In this document: piece after piece, positions 12,501-24,500 of the stretch
Layout: every line of letters begins with the position of its first letter
How positions within the stretch are numbered: position 1 is the first letter of the stretch
NCBI GenBank assembly: GCA_012934845.2
Contig: WNNJ02001135.1
Coordinates: forward strand, 172,057 to 236,056
Length of the DNA: 64,000 nt
Reading direction: 5' to 3'
From: Pomphorhynchus laevis
Lineage: Eukaryota > Acanthocephala > Palaeacanthocephala > Echinorhynchida > Pomphorhynchidae
The notes under the pieces: model-generated
Databases searched by the model: none
What the model was told of the DNA's origin: nothing
Seen by the model: only the letters and a program-made list of their open reading frames with translations
Made by a program: the position numbers and the translations under genes

Positions 12501-15500
12501 TTTACAGCAATTGGGTCTATCTGCAACCACCACATGGAGAATTTTCCGACAGGACTTAGTTCTCAAGCCTTACAAAATTCAGCTGGTGCAAGAGTTGAAG
12601 CCGAACGACCATCAGCAACGTCGACAATTCTCTGATTTTGTTCAGCAACAACCTCATGATTTTGCTGAAAAAATCAACTTTACAGATGAAGCACATTTGT
12701 GAACAAACAAAATTGCCGGATTTGAGCACTGGAAAATCCACGGCAGTATGTAGAGAAGCCACTACACTCCTCTCGTGTAACTGCTTGTTGCGCAATTTGG
12801 TTCGGTGGAGTTATTGGACCGTTTTTCTTCGAGAACGCATATGGAAATGCGCTTACCGTCAACGAACTGCGATATCGGGAGATGCTCACAACTTTCTTTT
12901 ACCCTATTGTTGATAACATGGATATGGAGGATATGTGGTTTCAACAAGACGGTGCGACACGCCATACAGCTAATGAAACAATAAAGCTATTGGAATCGAA
13001 ATTCAAGGGAAGAATACTCTCGACAGTTTGCTTTGGGGCAGATTGGCCCCCAAGATCTCTGGATTTAACACCTTTGGATTATTTTCTGTGGGGCCATCTT
13101 AATGACAGGGTTTATGCTAACAAACCAGAATCAATTGAAGCACTAAACGACAACATTTGGCGCGAAATTAAGTAGATAGAACCCCAAATATGCCGAAATG
13201 TAATTGAAAATTTCGGCAAAATGATTGACGTCGGTAAGCGTTCCCGCGGTAAGCATTTACACCATATCGTTTATCATACCGGAGCTGATTTGAGTAAGTA
13301 ATCTAAACTATATATATATGGTACGAAAGGCCTACCATCAGGCAAAAAGCCTCTATAGCCGTATTCCTCAATTAATATTAATACTGCTAGATCTATCTTG
13401 CGACCAAATGTGATAGCGACCTTTGCACTAATCGTTTAACAAAGAATGCACAAGGAGCATGTTCATTATTGCTTCACAAAAATGAACCCACTCTTAGTGG
13501 TCAAAAAAACTCAAACGTGAGCCGTTTGAAATTGTAAAGATGATACCTTATCGCATCGCCCTAGCATATATGTAGACCAAACCCAAACAAGGTTTTTAAA
13601 AAGAAGAGTATCTCAACACAATAACGCACTCAAAATAGGCGATAAATCGTCGTCATTGGTCAACCATTGGCTTACACATGATCATCATACCGACCTAGAT
13701 AATGCCAGAATAATCGAATAGAAAATGATTAGAAACTAAAGGCTCATAAAAGAATCGATTATATTAAAAGCAATGTGAATATAATGGAAGGAAACAAAGA
13801 TAACTGAACTTTAAGGAAATCGATAACAAATTAAAAGTTGAAGGATCACGCACATTCTTTTAGAAATGTATGCTTATATGCTTATGAATGCTTAATGAAC
13901 CAGTCAGTAAACAGATATAAGTAACTAATCCTGAGTAGGGCTATTGCATAGCCGAAAGCTATAGGACATTAAATTTTCTCTATTATAAAAATAAAATTAA
14001 ATAACATGTTTCATCGAATGTAATTTTATATAATATATAATTTTATATAATATAATAGAAATTGTCAATTTTACCAATAGAAATTGTCAATTCATCTCGC
14101 TCTTGTAACACAATACAATCAATAATTAAACATTCACAGCATAACAAAGATCAGCGTGTTGGCGGCATTTATAACATCACTTGTATGGCATGTTCATCAT
14201 TTTATATTGGCCAAACTGGCAGAACACTGCGTAAAAGAGTCGGGGAACACAAAAGTGCACTGTCCACCTGCCGTAAATCAGCAGTCGCCGACCACGCGAA
14301 TACTACTGGACACACTATCGATTTTGATGGCGCCAGTATAATTTGCCAAATTAGATCGTATCACCGGCGTTGTTTAACAGAATCGGTGGCAATTAAACTA
14401 CTTAAGCCTAACCTCAATGGACAAAACGAATTTAATTTGCACACGTTTTGACTCGTATTATTTTTGTTTTTTGTTGTTGCTCAACTGTTATATCTTTTCA
14501 GATTTATCCTGACGATGTCCACAATTAGTGGAAGAAATATTGATAACAAAATCTTAAACGTTTTTAACGTTTTTTTTGGCTGGGTTTGGCCCTAAAACCA
14601 TACACAAATAATATAAAAATTAATTGAATTAATTATAAATAATTAGATTATATTAAAATAATATAGTAATTAAATAATAATTATAATTAAATAATAATTA
14701 GATAATTGAAATACAAAATCAGCGGAATTTGTTCTAATTCATATTATGTGTATTATTTTAAAATAATGATAAATCGTCAAATACTAGTACCTTCAAATAG
14801 CTAATATGACGAAAGTTGAATGGATTATTTACAGCATACTGATTACGAATCGTTTCATTCATTGCATTTATATATGTTTGATAGACAGTCATACATTTTT
14901 TTGCTAACGAGGATGCATAGTATATTGGAATATGACGAATGTCTGAATTTTCTGACCAGTACTCATCCAAAATCAACAACAGTTCTTGAGCTCTACCGAG
15001 CGCGAACACAGGTATAAGACAACGACCACCACGAGTTACAATGTCCCGAATTAAAGTTGTAAAACGTTTCTCTCTTGAATGCTGGTCTTCGTGCACATGT
15101 GTGCCGTACGTTGATTCCTATAATCATTACTAACAAAATTGCAGTATTCCTATTTTAATAAATTTAATTAATAAAAATAAATATTTATAGATGTATTCCA
15201 ACTTAAATCATTTTTTGAGAAGAATCGACTAAATACGAAAATATTAAATTTCATATTTCGCTAATTTCTGCTCATCATCTTGCATTTTTTATTAACATTT
15301 TATTTTTTAAAAATAAAGATAATAAAAATTGAATAAAAAAATATATTTCAACTATGAATCTGATTTTTTATAAAACATTGTTATAGATTTTTATAAGATA
15401 AATAAATTATATAAATATATTATATCAAATATTAAAATTAGATAAAACATCGGAATTGATTCAATATGATTGATTGCATTGATTAAATATAATAAATCAA

Positions 15501-18500
15501 TCAATTTGGAAAACACTAATTTATTCATTTGTAAATTCAACGATTAAAAATCTAAAGTTTAAAAATCTAAACAAACATTTTATAAATAAATAAATTTTTT
15601 TATAAATAAAGACACTTTTCGCAATGCTATATTTAAATAAAAATCTATATTTCACTTATTAAAAATGAATAAAAAGGCACTTAGATGTATTCTATCGATA
15701 TGTCGATTGTAAATAAGTGGAAGAAATATTTTATTTATACAATGGCAAATCAAACGTTCCCGTTAAAAAATCAGTGTCATGCTTTATAATATGCTTAGCT
15801 GAGTATAATTACTTTGTACTATATATTGAAAACTTAAAATATATTAATTTATATTAATAATTTGTGTCTATTTATCGGGCGACGGAAGAATCACAAGTAG
15901 ACAGCAGTCATATCACATTATAAAAATATATCAACGTATTTGATGAAATCAACGTAAACATGCATATAGATTTTAAATAATTTGTAAAATTATTTTACAT
16001 TGAAATCAACGTAAAACGCATTTAGATATTTAATAATTTGTGTCTATACATTATGCGCTGGAAGAATCAGAAGTAGACAACAGTCTTTTCACATAATACG
16101 TATTTCGTATGATATGGCATACGAAATATTAACATGCGAAATAAATTAAATTGATATAATTAAATTGATAATAAAAATCATCATTAGTCCATCACGCCAT
16201 AGAAACAAAACACTATATTTATTAAGAAAGGGGTTCATCCTTTGATATTTATTTATAATAATGTTGAAAGCTGTAGCGATTAAAGCTTTGGAATAAGATT
16301 TTAAATTAGATTTAAAAATATTTTATTTAGACGTCTTCTAGTTTCACGATTTTGTTGTTTCATATTCTTCTTTTCACGGTGTTTGCGTGAAAAGAACAAA
16401 ATTTTGAAGAAAATTTTAATTTATATATTACGAGGATGGTATTCAAGTTTGGTATGAAATTCTCAAGTTTGTTACATTTAGATTTTTTAAAATATAATAT
16501 ATTGTTCATATATAACGTGTTTTTTTACACACTTCATCACACAAAATAAAATATAATTTATCAAAAAATATGAAAACGCACTTCAACCAATTTGGTTCAT
16601 TGCCTTTATTGCACAATGTTGTGCTGTTTCATGCAATTCTAATTTATTAATTCTAAAATTTAGAAAACCAACTTTATTCTAGTATAACGAACACAGGAAA
16701 ACTATCAAAACTGTATTGTGAATTTGATACCGAAGTCATTTAAAAAATTTAAATATCAAACAGTATTTAATGTGGCGAGCATAACTTCAAAGCGCCAATT
16801 ACGTCTATTTTTTATCTTTTAAAGAAAAGAGCCTTAGTGAACATTGAACAACATATATTTCTTTAGCGACGAGAATTTTACTTGAGAACTGACCGTTAAA
16901 ATTAATTTTTAAAATAAGGAATATAATAGGAAAAATTAGAATATAAAAAGTTATCAATGCAAGTAAATGATATAAAACCATTTCCTTCTTTCTCTGAAGC
17001 GTATTTCATTTGAATACATTAAATTAATAATAAATTCAGCATATATTCAAGTATATTATCCATTGAAGTACAAAATACAAATCGCGCGAAACGTAAAGCA
17101 TTGAAATTTCTTATAAGAAAAGTAGGTCAACTTACAACAATCAAGACACTCGGTTTTATCATTGGAATTTCAGCTGACATTAAATGACGATCTTCTTCCC
17201 TTGAGAAATCCCCTGTGTATAATATCTATTTTCGGACAAAATAACGGAAGGAAATATAAAATACAAGCAAAGAGCTTAATTCAAAGTAAATTAAATTAAA
17301 TTATAAGTAAAATAAAATCAAAAAATTAAATTGTAAAATTAAATTGAAAGTAAATTAAATTAAAAGTAAAATAAAAATATTAAATTGTAAATTAAATTGA
17401 AAGTAAATTAAATTAAAAGTAAAATTGTAAAATTAAATTGAAAGTAAATTAAATTAAAAGTAAAATTAAAAAATTAAATTGTAAATTAAATTAAAAGTAA
17501 ATTAAATTAAAAGTAAAATTGCAAAATTCAATTAAAATGTAAACAATACTTTATTAATAATCTATAAAACATCGGAATGGATTCAATATGATTGATTTCA
17601 TTGATTAAATATAATAAATCAATCAATTTGGTAAACACTAATTTATTCATTTGTAAATTCAACGATTAAAAATCTAAAGTTTAGTCTTTTTATTTATCTC
17701 CTAATATTAAAACATACACTCAATTTGGATGATTGGTTCCAAATGCTAGTAAATAACAAGTTTAAATAAGGCAGCCGTAAAACAATACATTTTAAAACAA
17801 TACAGAATACACAACGATGTCACAAGTTTGTATTTACGTAAAAGCACTATTCGCAATGCAATATTTGAATAAAAATCTATATTTCACCTATCAAAAAGCA
17901 CTTAAATAAAACATTATGAGCTCTTGTTTGTTATGGCAGAGCTCGTGTAAATTACAATTAAAAATATATTGTCTAACGTAGAAGATAATATATATGGAAT
18001 ATTAGTGTTTTAAAGTCAAATGAGTTAATGCCAAATGTTTTCATTAGAAATTAAGAAATTTTAATTATTAAACATTTACAAATGTTTGCTTCTAAACAAA
18101 CCTGCGTTCCATCGATTTCAATTGCGAACATAGCTGCCCCTAATACATGGCCTGCGTGGTAGCACCAAAATTTTATACCATTAACTTCTAATTCTTGATG
18201 AAAATTTATCGTATCAATCTTTGTCATACTGTTTTCGAGATCTTGCTCTCCAAAAAGAATTTCTTCAGATTGGTTCGTACTTATGAAAAATAATTTAAAA
18301 TATTAAAGAAAGTTATACGTTATAATTTTAATAACTTTTAATAAAATATATTTTTCGATAGCTCCCATATAAAAAAGCTATTTTTTAGTTATCAATATTT
18401 AATATTGAAATGGTAAATCTAGTTTTAACAAATCTAATGAAGAAATCAAAGCATTGAACACGCCTTATATGATTTGGAAATATCGTCGATTTTCGCTTAG

Positions 18501-21500
18501 TTGAATACTTGTAGTCGTATACACCGGCTTTTAAAAATATAAAATAAATTTTCCGAAATTATAATAAAATTAAAACGTGGGTCCTTTTTTGAAATTAAAA
18601 TGTGGGTCCGTTATGTCAACGATACATTTATTGTTGTTCCTGATATCATAGACGTTAAAGGGTTGTTATATAATTTAAATAGTTTTGATAGAGAACATAC
18701 AATGGAAAATGCCAGAGAAGCAAAATGATTCTTTAACTTTTTTAGATGTACTCGTTAGCATTCTTCAGAACAATACTTTGAAAATATCAGCTTTTATAAA
18801 AGTTGGATTTAAAACCTAAATGTTGTTATCGTAATCTTCAAATACCCCTGAAACACTTAGGAAAGTAGATGCTGCTAGCTCATTGTTTTTACGAAAACAA
18901 TTTGATCTTACTTCGATTTTGTCGAGACGAAAGAACGTGATGGCTTTATAATTGACACATCAAGAGAAAACCTATTTCCAGAGTTGGCGGTTAAAAAGGC
19001 TTTATTTAAGACCAGAATAAATGAAATTCATATTTTTGCTTTTTTAAAAGAATGGAAGTATGTCGGGATTCCATATATCAATGATATATGAAATAATCGT
19101 TTTAAAAAATACGTTAATGAAAAGCAAATTAAAACATCCCATAATATTGTTTTGTACAATAAAAGAATGCCTAAATTGTATTATTTTTTAAAAATTAAAT
19201 CCATCAACATTAATCCATCCCATGTTTATAAAATCCCTTTTAAAGACTGCTATAAAATATACATTGGTAAAACTGGGCAATGTATAAATAAAAGTGTAAG
19301 ACAGAATAAATGCACACTTAGCGTGGAACAATCAGTGCCTTAGTTGGTCATAGCATAAATAATGATCACATAGTTGATTTCGATGTAACTACCATATTAT
19401 CAAAAGAATCCAGTATGTTTAAACGTTAGATCTTAGCAGCGTTTTATATAACAAACTAAATGATAACTTAATGGTTTGTAATAAAGCTGACTTAACTTTA
19501 AAATTAACATAAACGAAAGCCTTTGATTGTAACAGAAAAAATTATTTTTATATTTTTTTTAATTTTATATTTATATAACATAAATTATGTTTGCAATCTA
19601 TTGTGTAAAATGCTTTGGTTTTCTCTATTTTGTTATTTAATTTCTTTATTTTTATTGTTCTGTTATAAATACATATGTGTTAGACTTTTGTTGTAAAAAA
19701 AGTGCAAAAGTGAATGCTAAAACGCTGTTGGAGCTTTAAAGCTCAACAACTTTTGGTGATTGTCCAGCGGAATATGGAAGAAATGAATGATCTGGATCAA
19801 TAAATTTCGTCTACAGGTGACAATTCAAACCAGGTTAGGGGACTTTCTTGTTTATTTAATAGAGATAAATAATTTTGTTATGAATACATATGTGTTGTAC
19901 TTTGTTGTACATTTTTTGTGTTTTTGTTTCATTGTTGTGTTTTGTTTGCTTCGGTCCCTACAGACAAAAATGTTACAAGGACAAGTATTAGCAACGATTT
20001 TGATTCCAGCATCATTGTACAAACCGACAAGAAACTTTATTTATGTAATTTTTTATTTTTTATGTTAATTTTGTTAAGATGCTTGTAGGTACTAGCGAAA
20101 TATAAAAATAATTTTTCATGTCGTTCAACCATGACTAATAATTCCTGGATATTTGAAAGTATAAAGTTTTTATTTATAAAACAATATATTATCATATAAA
20201 ATATTGTTTTCACAGTATACATGGTGTTTTATCAACTTATCCATCAACAGCATGTCGTATACTTAAAAATTCGAAATACTAGAAAATATTCTTGATAAAG
20301 AATATTAGTGCAGTGAAACACGCGACAAAACGATTAAAATAAAGAAATACACAGAAATTTTTACATCCGTTTTTTACCGAAGTAAATGTTTGGCATGTTT
20401 CAGTTCTAAGTATTTAATTACCTTGGGTCGAGGATATAATTTGTTATTTAAAATTATTTAGTATTTACAATCATTTATTATTTAATTATAAAATTTTGAT
20501 TTAGCATTATTTTTTATTAATATCCATGGATTTTAATAAATGCAATAAATTTAATTTATTAAGAAAAATAAATTTTTATTATTTATTACCATCAAGTAAA
20601 TATAAATATATGGATAAAATTGAATTAATAGAATCCTTAAATATTTTGATAAATCAAAATTATTTAAAAGTAGGGACATCTATATTTAGACAAGTAAAAG
20701 GTGTTCCAATGGGTGGTAATAGTAGCCCAATTATAGCTGACTTGTTTTTAAGCTTTATAGAATATGAATTTGTTCATAACTGTGTAAAAACTAAATCTAA
20801 ACAATATAAATATATGAAATATATGTTTCGATACATTGATGATATATGTGTATTTAATTCTAATAATTTTTATTCAATTAGTGAGCACATTTATCCAGAA
20901 AGCCTTATTCTTAACAAAACCAATATTAATGATAAAGAAGGTGTATATCTAGATATGAACATTAAATTAACATTAACTAAAACTACTATTAATTTATATC
21001 GTAAAGATGACATATTTAAATTTACAAGAAACATATTTTTGCATGAGCATTCATGCATACCATATAATATAAAATATAATACATTAAATAATGAAATTTT
21101 AAGAATTGCAACAATATGTAATGATATTGGCTTTCTTCAAAATCATTTAAATAATTTAATAGATACATATTTTAAACTAGGTTACTATAAAAATAACATC
21201 AAGCAGAAAATAGTAAAATATATAAATCAACACAATAATATAAAGAATAAATTTAAACTCTTAAGTGGCAAATTTTTATGGATGGATAATAAATAATATA
21301 CTTTGTATTAGAATAAGATACTAGATAGTTTTATCAGAGGAAATACATCATTAAGCATGTATTTGGCCCCGCTGCTATGTTGGGTAGAGGAGTTAGGGGC
21401 CGAAACCTGATAGCATAGCAGTTCCTCCTGATGACCTCTAATTCTTATTCTGATACAACGTCTGTTATTTATTAGTCAATTCATAAAAATGACGTTTATT

Positions 21501-24500
21501 TTAAATTTCAATTTTTTATTTTAACTTGATTAAAAATATAAAATTTTATTATTTAATTATTAAATTTTGATTTAGCATTATTATGTTTTGTTTATTTTAT
21601 AATTATATTAAATGCGTAGACTCAGTTATCTGATTTGATTTGTTCATTTCTACTGGTGAACAAAAATACCATCAAATGCCTACGTTTCACGTTTCCAACG
21701 CGTTCTGCGCGCCACCATCCAACAGTATGAGTGAATAATATATTTGCACTCATATATAATATGAGTGCAAATCATTACCGACTAGATTAATTATTTTTTA
21801 TAATTATATTAAATACGCTTACTCAGTTGGCTGATTTAATTGGATATAAAACTGTAGTAACTGCAAACTTTATCTGGTGTAAAATTGAGTTGTGGAATAT
21901 TGTGTGGCATTGAGATTACAGACACGAATCCCTTTTTAGGGAATTATCGATGATTAGACTTTCTACGATATTTAGATTAATTAGTAAGCATTTTGAAAGT
22001 TCCAGTTCTAGGATTAAATAAATAAATTAGCATAATTTAAGCAACTTTTATAAAAATGTATTTATATATCACAAAGAGCACAAAGGATTTATTTAGAATT
22101 GTATTTGATAGATAATTGTCATTGCAACAGAGTTAAGAAAGAAGTATTTTCATTTTTTATTCTTATCAACTTCACATATCTTCCTCTTCAATTCTTACGT
22201 CCTCGGGCCCTTAGTGATTTGAGCTCCCAGCCGCACCAGTGCGCAGCCTTCCGACTGAACCACTCAGGGTCTCTCACCGCTCCCCTAAGAGTCCAGTCGA
22301 GGCTGACTATTGTATGGATCTCGAAATTGGCTTGAGAAACCTTTGTCTTTGCTCTGGGGGACGTCATCTAGACAAGAAAACTAATGCCGAGATAATCTAA
22401 GTACCCCTAAGACGTACTTGGGTTTTTTCATTCAATGACAGATGCTAAGCCCGTTTCAGAGCCCATCTAGCTCTCACGTTTTTGCTATATATAACACTAT
22501 CAACAGCAGTGCGGTGATGCTCCTTTGTTCTACAAATACATGATTTCACTGTGAGCTCAAAGGTATGAAAATGTATAAATCAAACGAATACAAGTAAAAC
22601 AAAATAAAACTAGCATTCAAATAGAATAACAATGAAATCTTAAATAAATTATACCAATCCATTATGTAAAAATAAATGAAATAAACTCCAATTCAATTAT
22701 TTATAAACAAAACCAGAAGTAAACTGTCAAGCCTTTAAACTTATTATAAATTAATTCACGTATTTTATTCTTGTTTTACATTTTCATACCCTTAAACTTA
22801 TACAGTGAAATCATATGATTGCAGAACAAAAGAACCTCACCGCACTGCTGTTGATGGTATTATATAAATAAGAATTATGATTACACTATCAACCTGAAGA
22901 TGGTAACAGTTCGTAACTGAAAATTTGCAATGACAATTTCCTTTAAATAAAATTCTTAAGAATTTCAATGTGCTCTTTATTTTTGGCAATTGGAATGGGA
23001 GCGTTCTAAAACTTTTTTACTTAAAATTAAAGAACAATTAAAATTTACAAAATTTCAAAACTATTATATTAAAACGTTTCCATGTTTAAATCAAAAAAGA
23101 GAGAGAAATGTTTTATTAAATCTCACAGATTGCATAGCCAACTACGAAATGCAGATTCAAATAATCGATTAAAAAGTGCATTGGAACTTGATATACTGAA
23201 TAATGTATTATATTGAAGCAATAATGTTGCAAACAATATTACAATAGCGAGAAAAATACTTACCTAATACGTATAAAATCTGAAAGTAACCATTTGTAAA
23301 TGGCCTTTGTTGCATGGGTCATAAAACATCGTCCAGTAAAGGAAGTTTTTTCTAGAAGCCATGGAAGTGCGCCACAATGATCAAGATGAAAACTTAAAAC
23401 AAATACAAAATAGACTGAACATACAAAAGTTTTATTTTTAAGTTGCGATAGTTTAGTAACAAATGGCAACATTATGAGGCTTGGAAGATATTAAAATTAA
23501 TTGCTTTCAAGTATGATTATAGTGAATAAATAAAAATCTGAGTTTAAATATTATTCATTTTACTAAAAGAGTTTTATTTGAATATATACTCCATTGTATT
23601 ATCGATTTATAATTAAAAAACTAATTAGTTTTAAAGAAACAAATGCATTTAAAATAGCTGATCATGATCCATATTTTTATTTCGAATTTTGGAGAAAAAA
23701 CAGAAATCACACATTTATATGTAAATCCAGCAGTGGGAGTTACCCGTCATTGATGAGACACAGTATGTCAAATAGCAACACTACGTTGCTTGTTTTCTAG
23801 AAATTCTTCCTGCCCTCCACCTCAATATGAAGTATGCAGTAAATGCAATTATTCTTTGAAATTCATTAAACAATAAATTTAAAATCCAGTATTGGAATCT
23901 TGTCTTGTTTGCGCTCGACAAGAGTCCTAAATTCCAAGGAATGAATGCAGGTAATGATGCGTACTGTGAATATTAATTGTTATCTTGATTTACACTTGCA
24001 CGATATTGTGTTGGCTGTCTGACAGTCATCCCCTGCATACAGCAGTGGAAGTTACCGTCATTGATGAGACACAATATGTCGAAATAGCAAGACTAGGTTG
24101 CTTGTTTAATCTATAAATTTCCCCTGCTCTTCACCTCAATTTGAAATATGCAGGAAATAACTAGTAAACTTTACAATTTAAGAACTTTAAAGATAGAATA
24201 ACAGGGCATTATTTTAACAAATATATAATCAAAATGAAATGTACATTAACGGAAACTTAATATTATCTAGTCTAATATTGTTTAAATTTCGTTTTCTTAA
24301 TCTGCATCAAGCAAAAGGAACTGCAACAATGAAAAGATTACATACGCGAATCATTTGCAAGGCATTATTTACTTCTTTAATGTAACGCTAAGTACGACAT
24401 TTAATTGACCGATTTTAAAATTACTTAACGGAATTATCAAATTGAAAGGAAAATATATTTTTAATCAAATATTTTAAATACCAAAATATGTTTTCAATTA

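Larger units (their letters stand above)
20474..21590 (+). mobile_element. AT-rich Penelope-like element, best copy of RT and tail
   Basis: Contains an open RT frame (20526-21296), a structured tail (21340-21480), and a 40-bp direct repeat at both ends (20474-20516 and 21547-21590, sharing AAATTTTGATTTAGCATTAT). The N-terminal part of the RT is absent. The end repeats may be PLE pseudo-LTRs or target duplication. Antisense to CPSF3 in intron 4. Confidence 0.75.

Noticed and set aside
17280-17535. CRISPR-like array
   Set aside because: Units are irregular AT-only sequence without distinct spacers, in a eukaryotic intron; this is a satellite.
19787-20068. Small hydrophobic open frame as a membrane protein gene
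   Set aside because: It is a translation of T-rich intronic DNA with no homology or conserved context.
20526-21296. Telomerase RT or viral polymerase
   Set aside because: YIDD, GVPMGG and the YLD spacing fit Penelope-like RTs; no telomerase-specific or capsid-linked sequence is near.
22190-22285. Functional tRNA gene
   Set aside because: Box A and B are imperfect and a proper anticodon loop and T-arm cannot be drawn; kept only as a tRNA-like SINE candidate.
23594-23800. Short plus-strand open frame
   Set aside because: It lies in CPSF3 intron 3 and overlaps a non-coding direct repeat; no homology seen.
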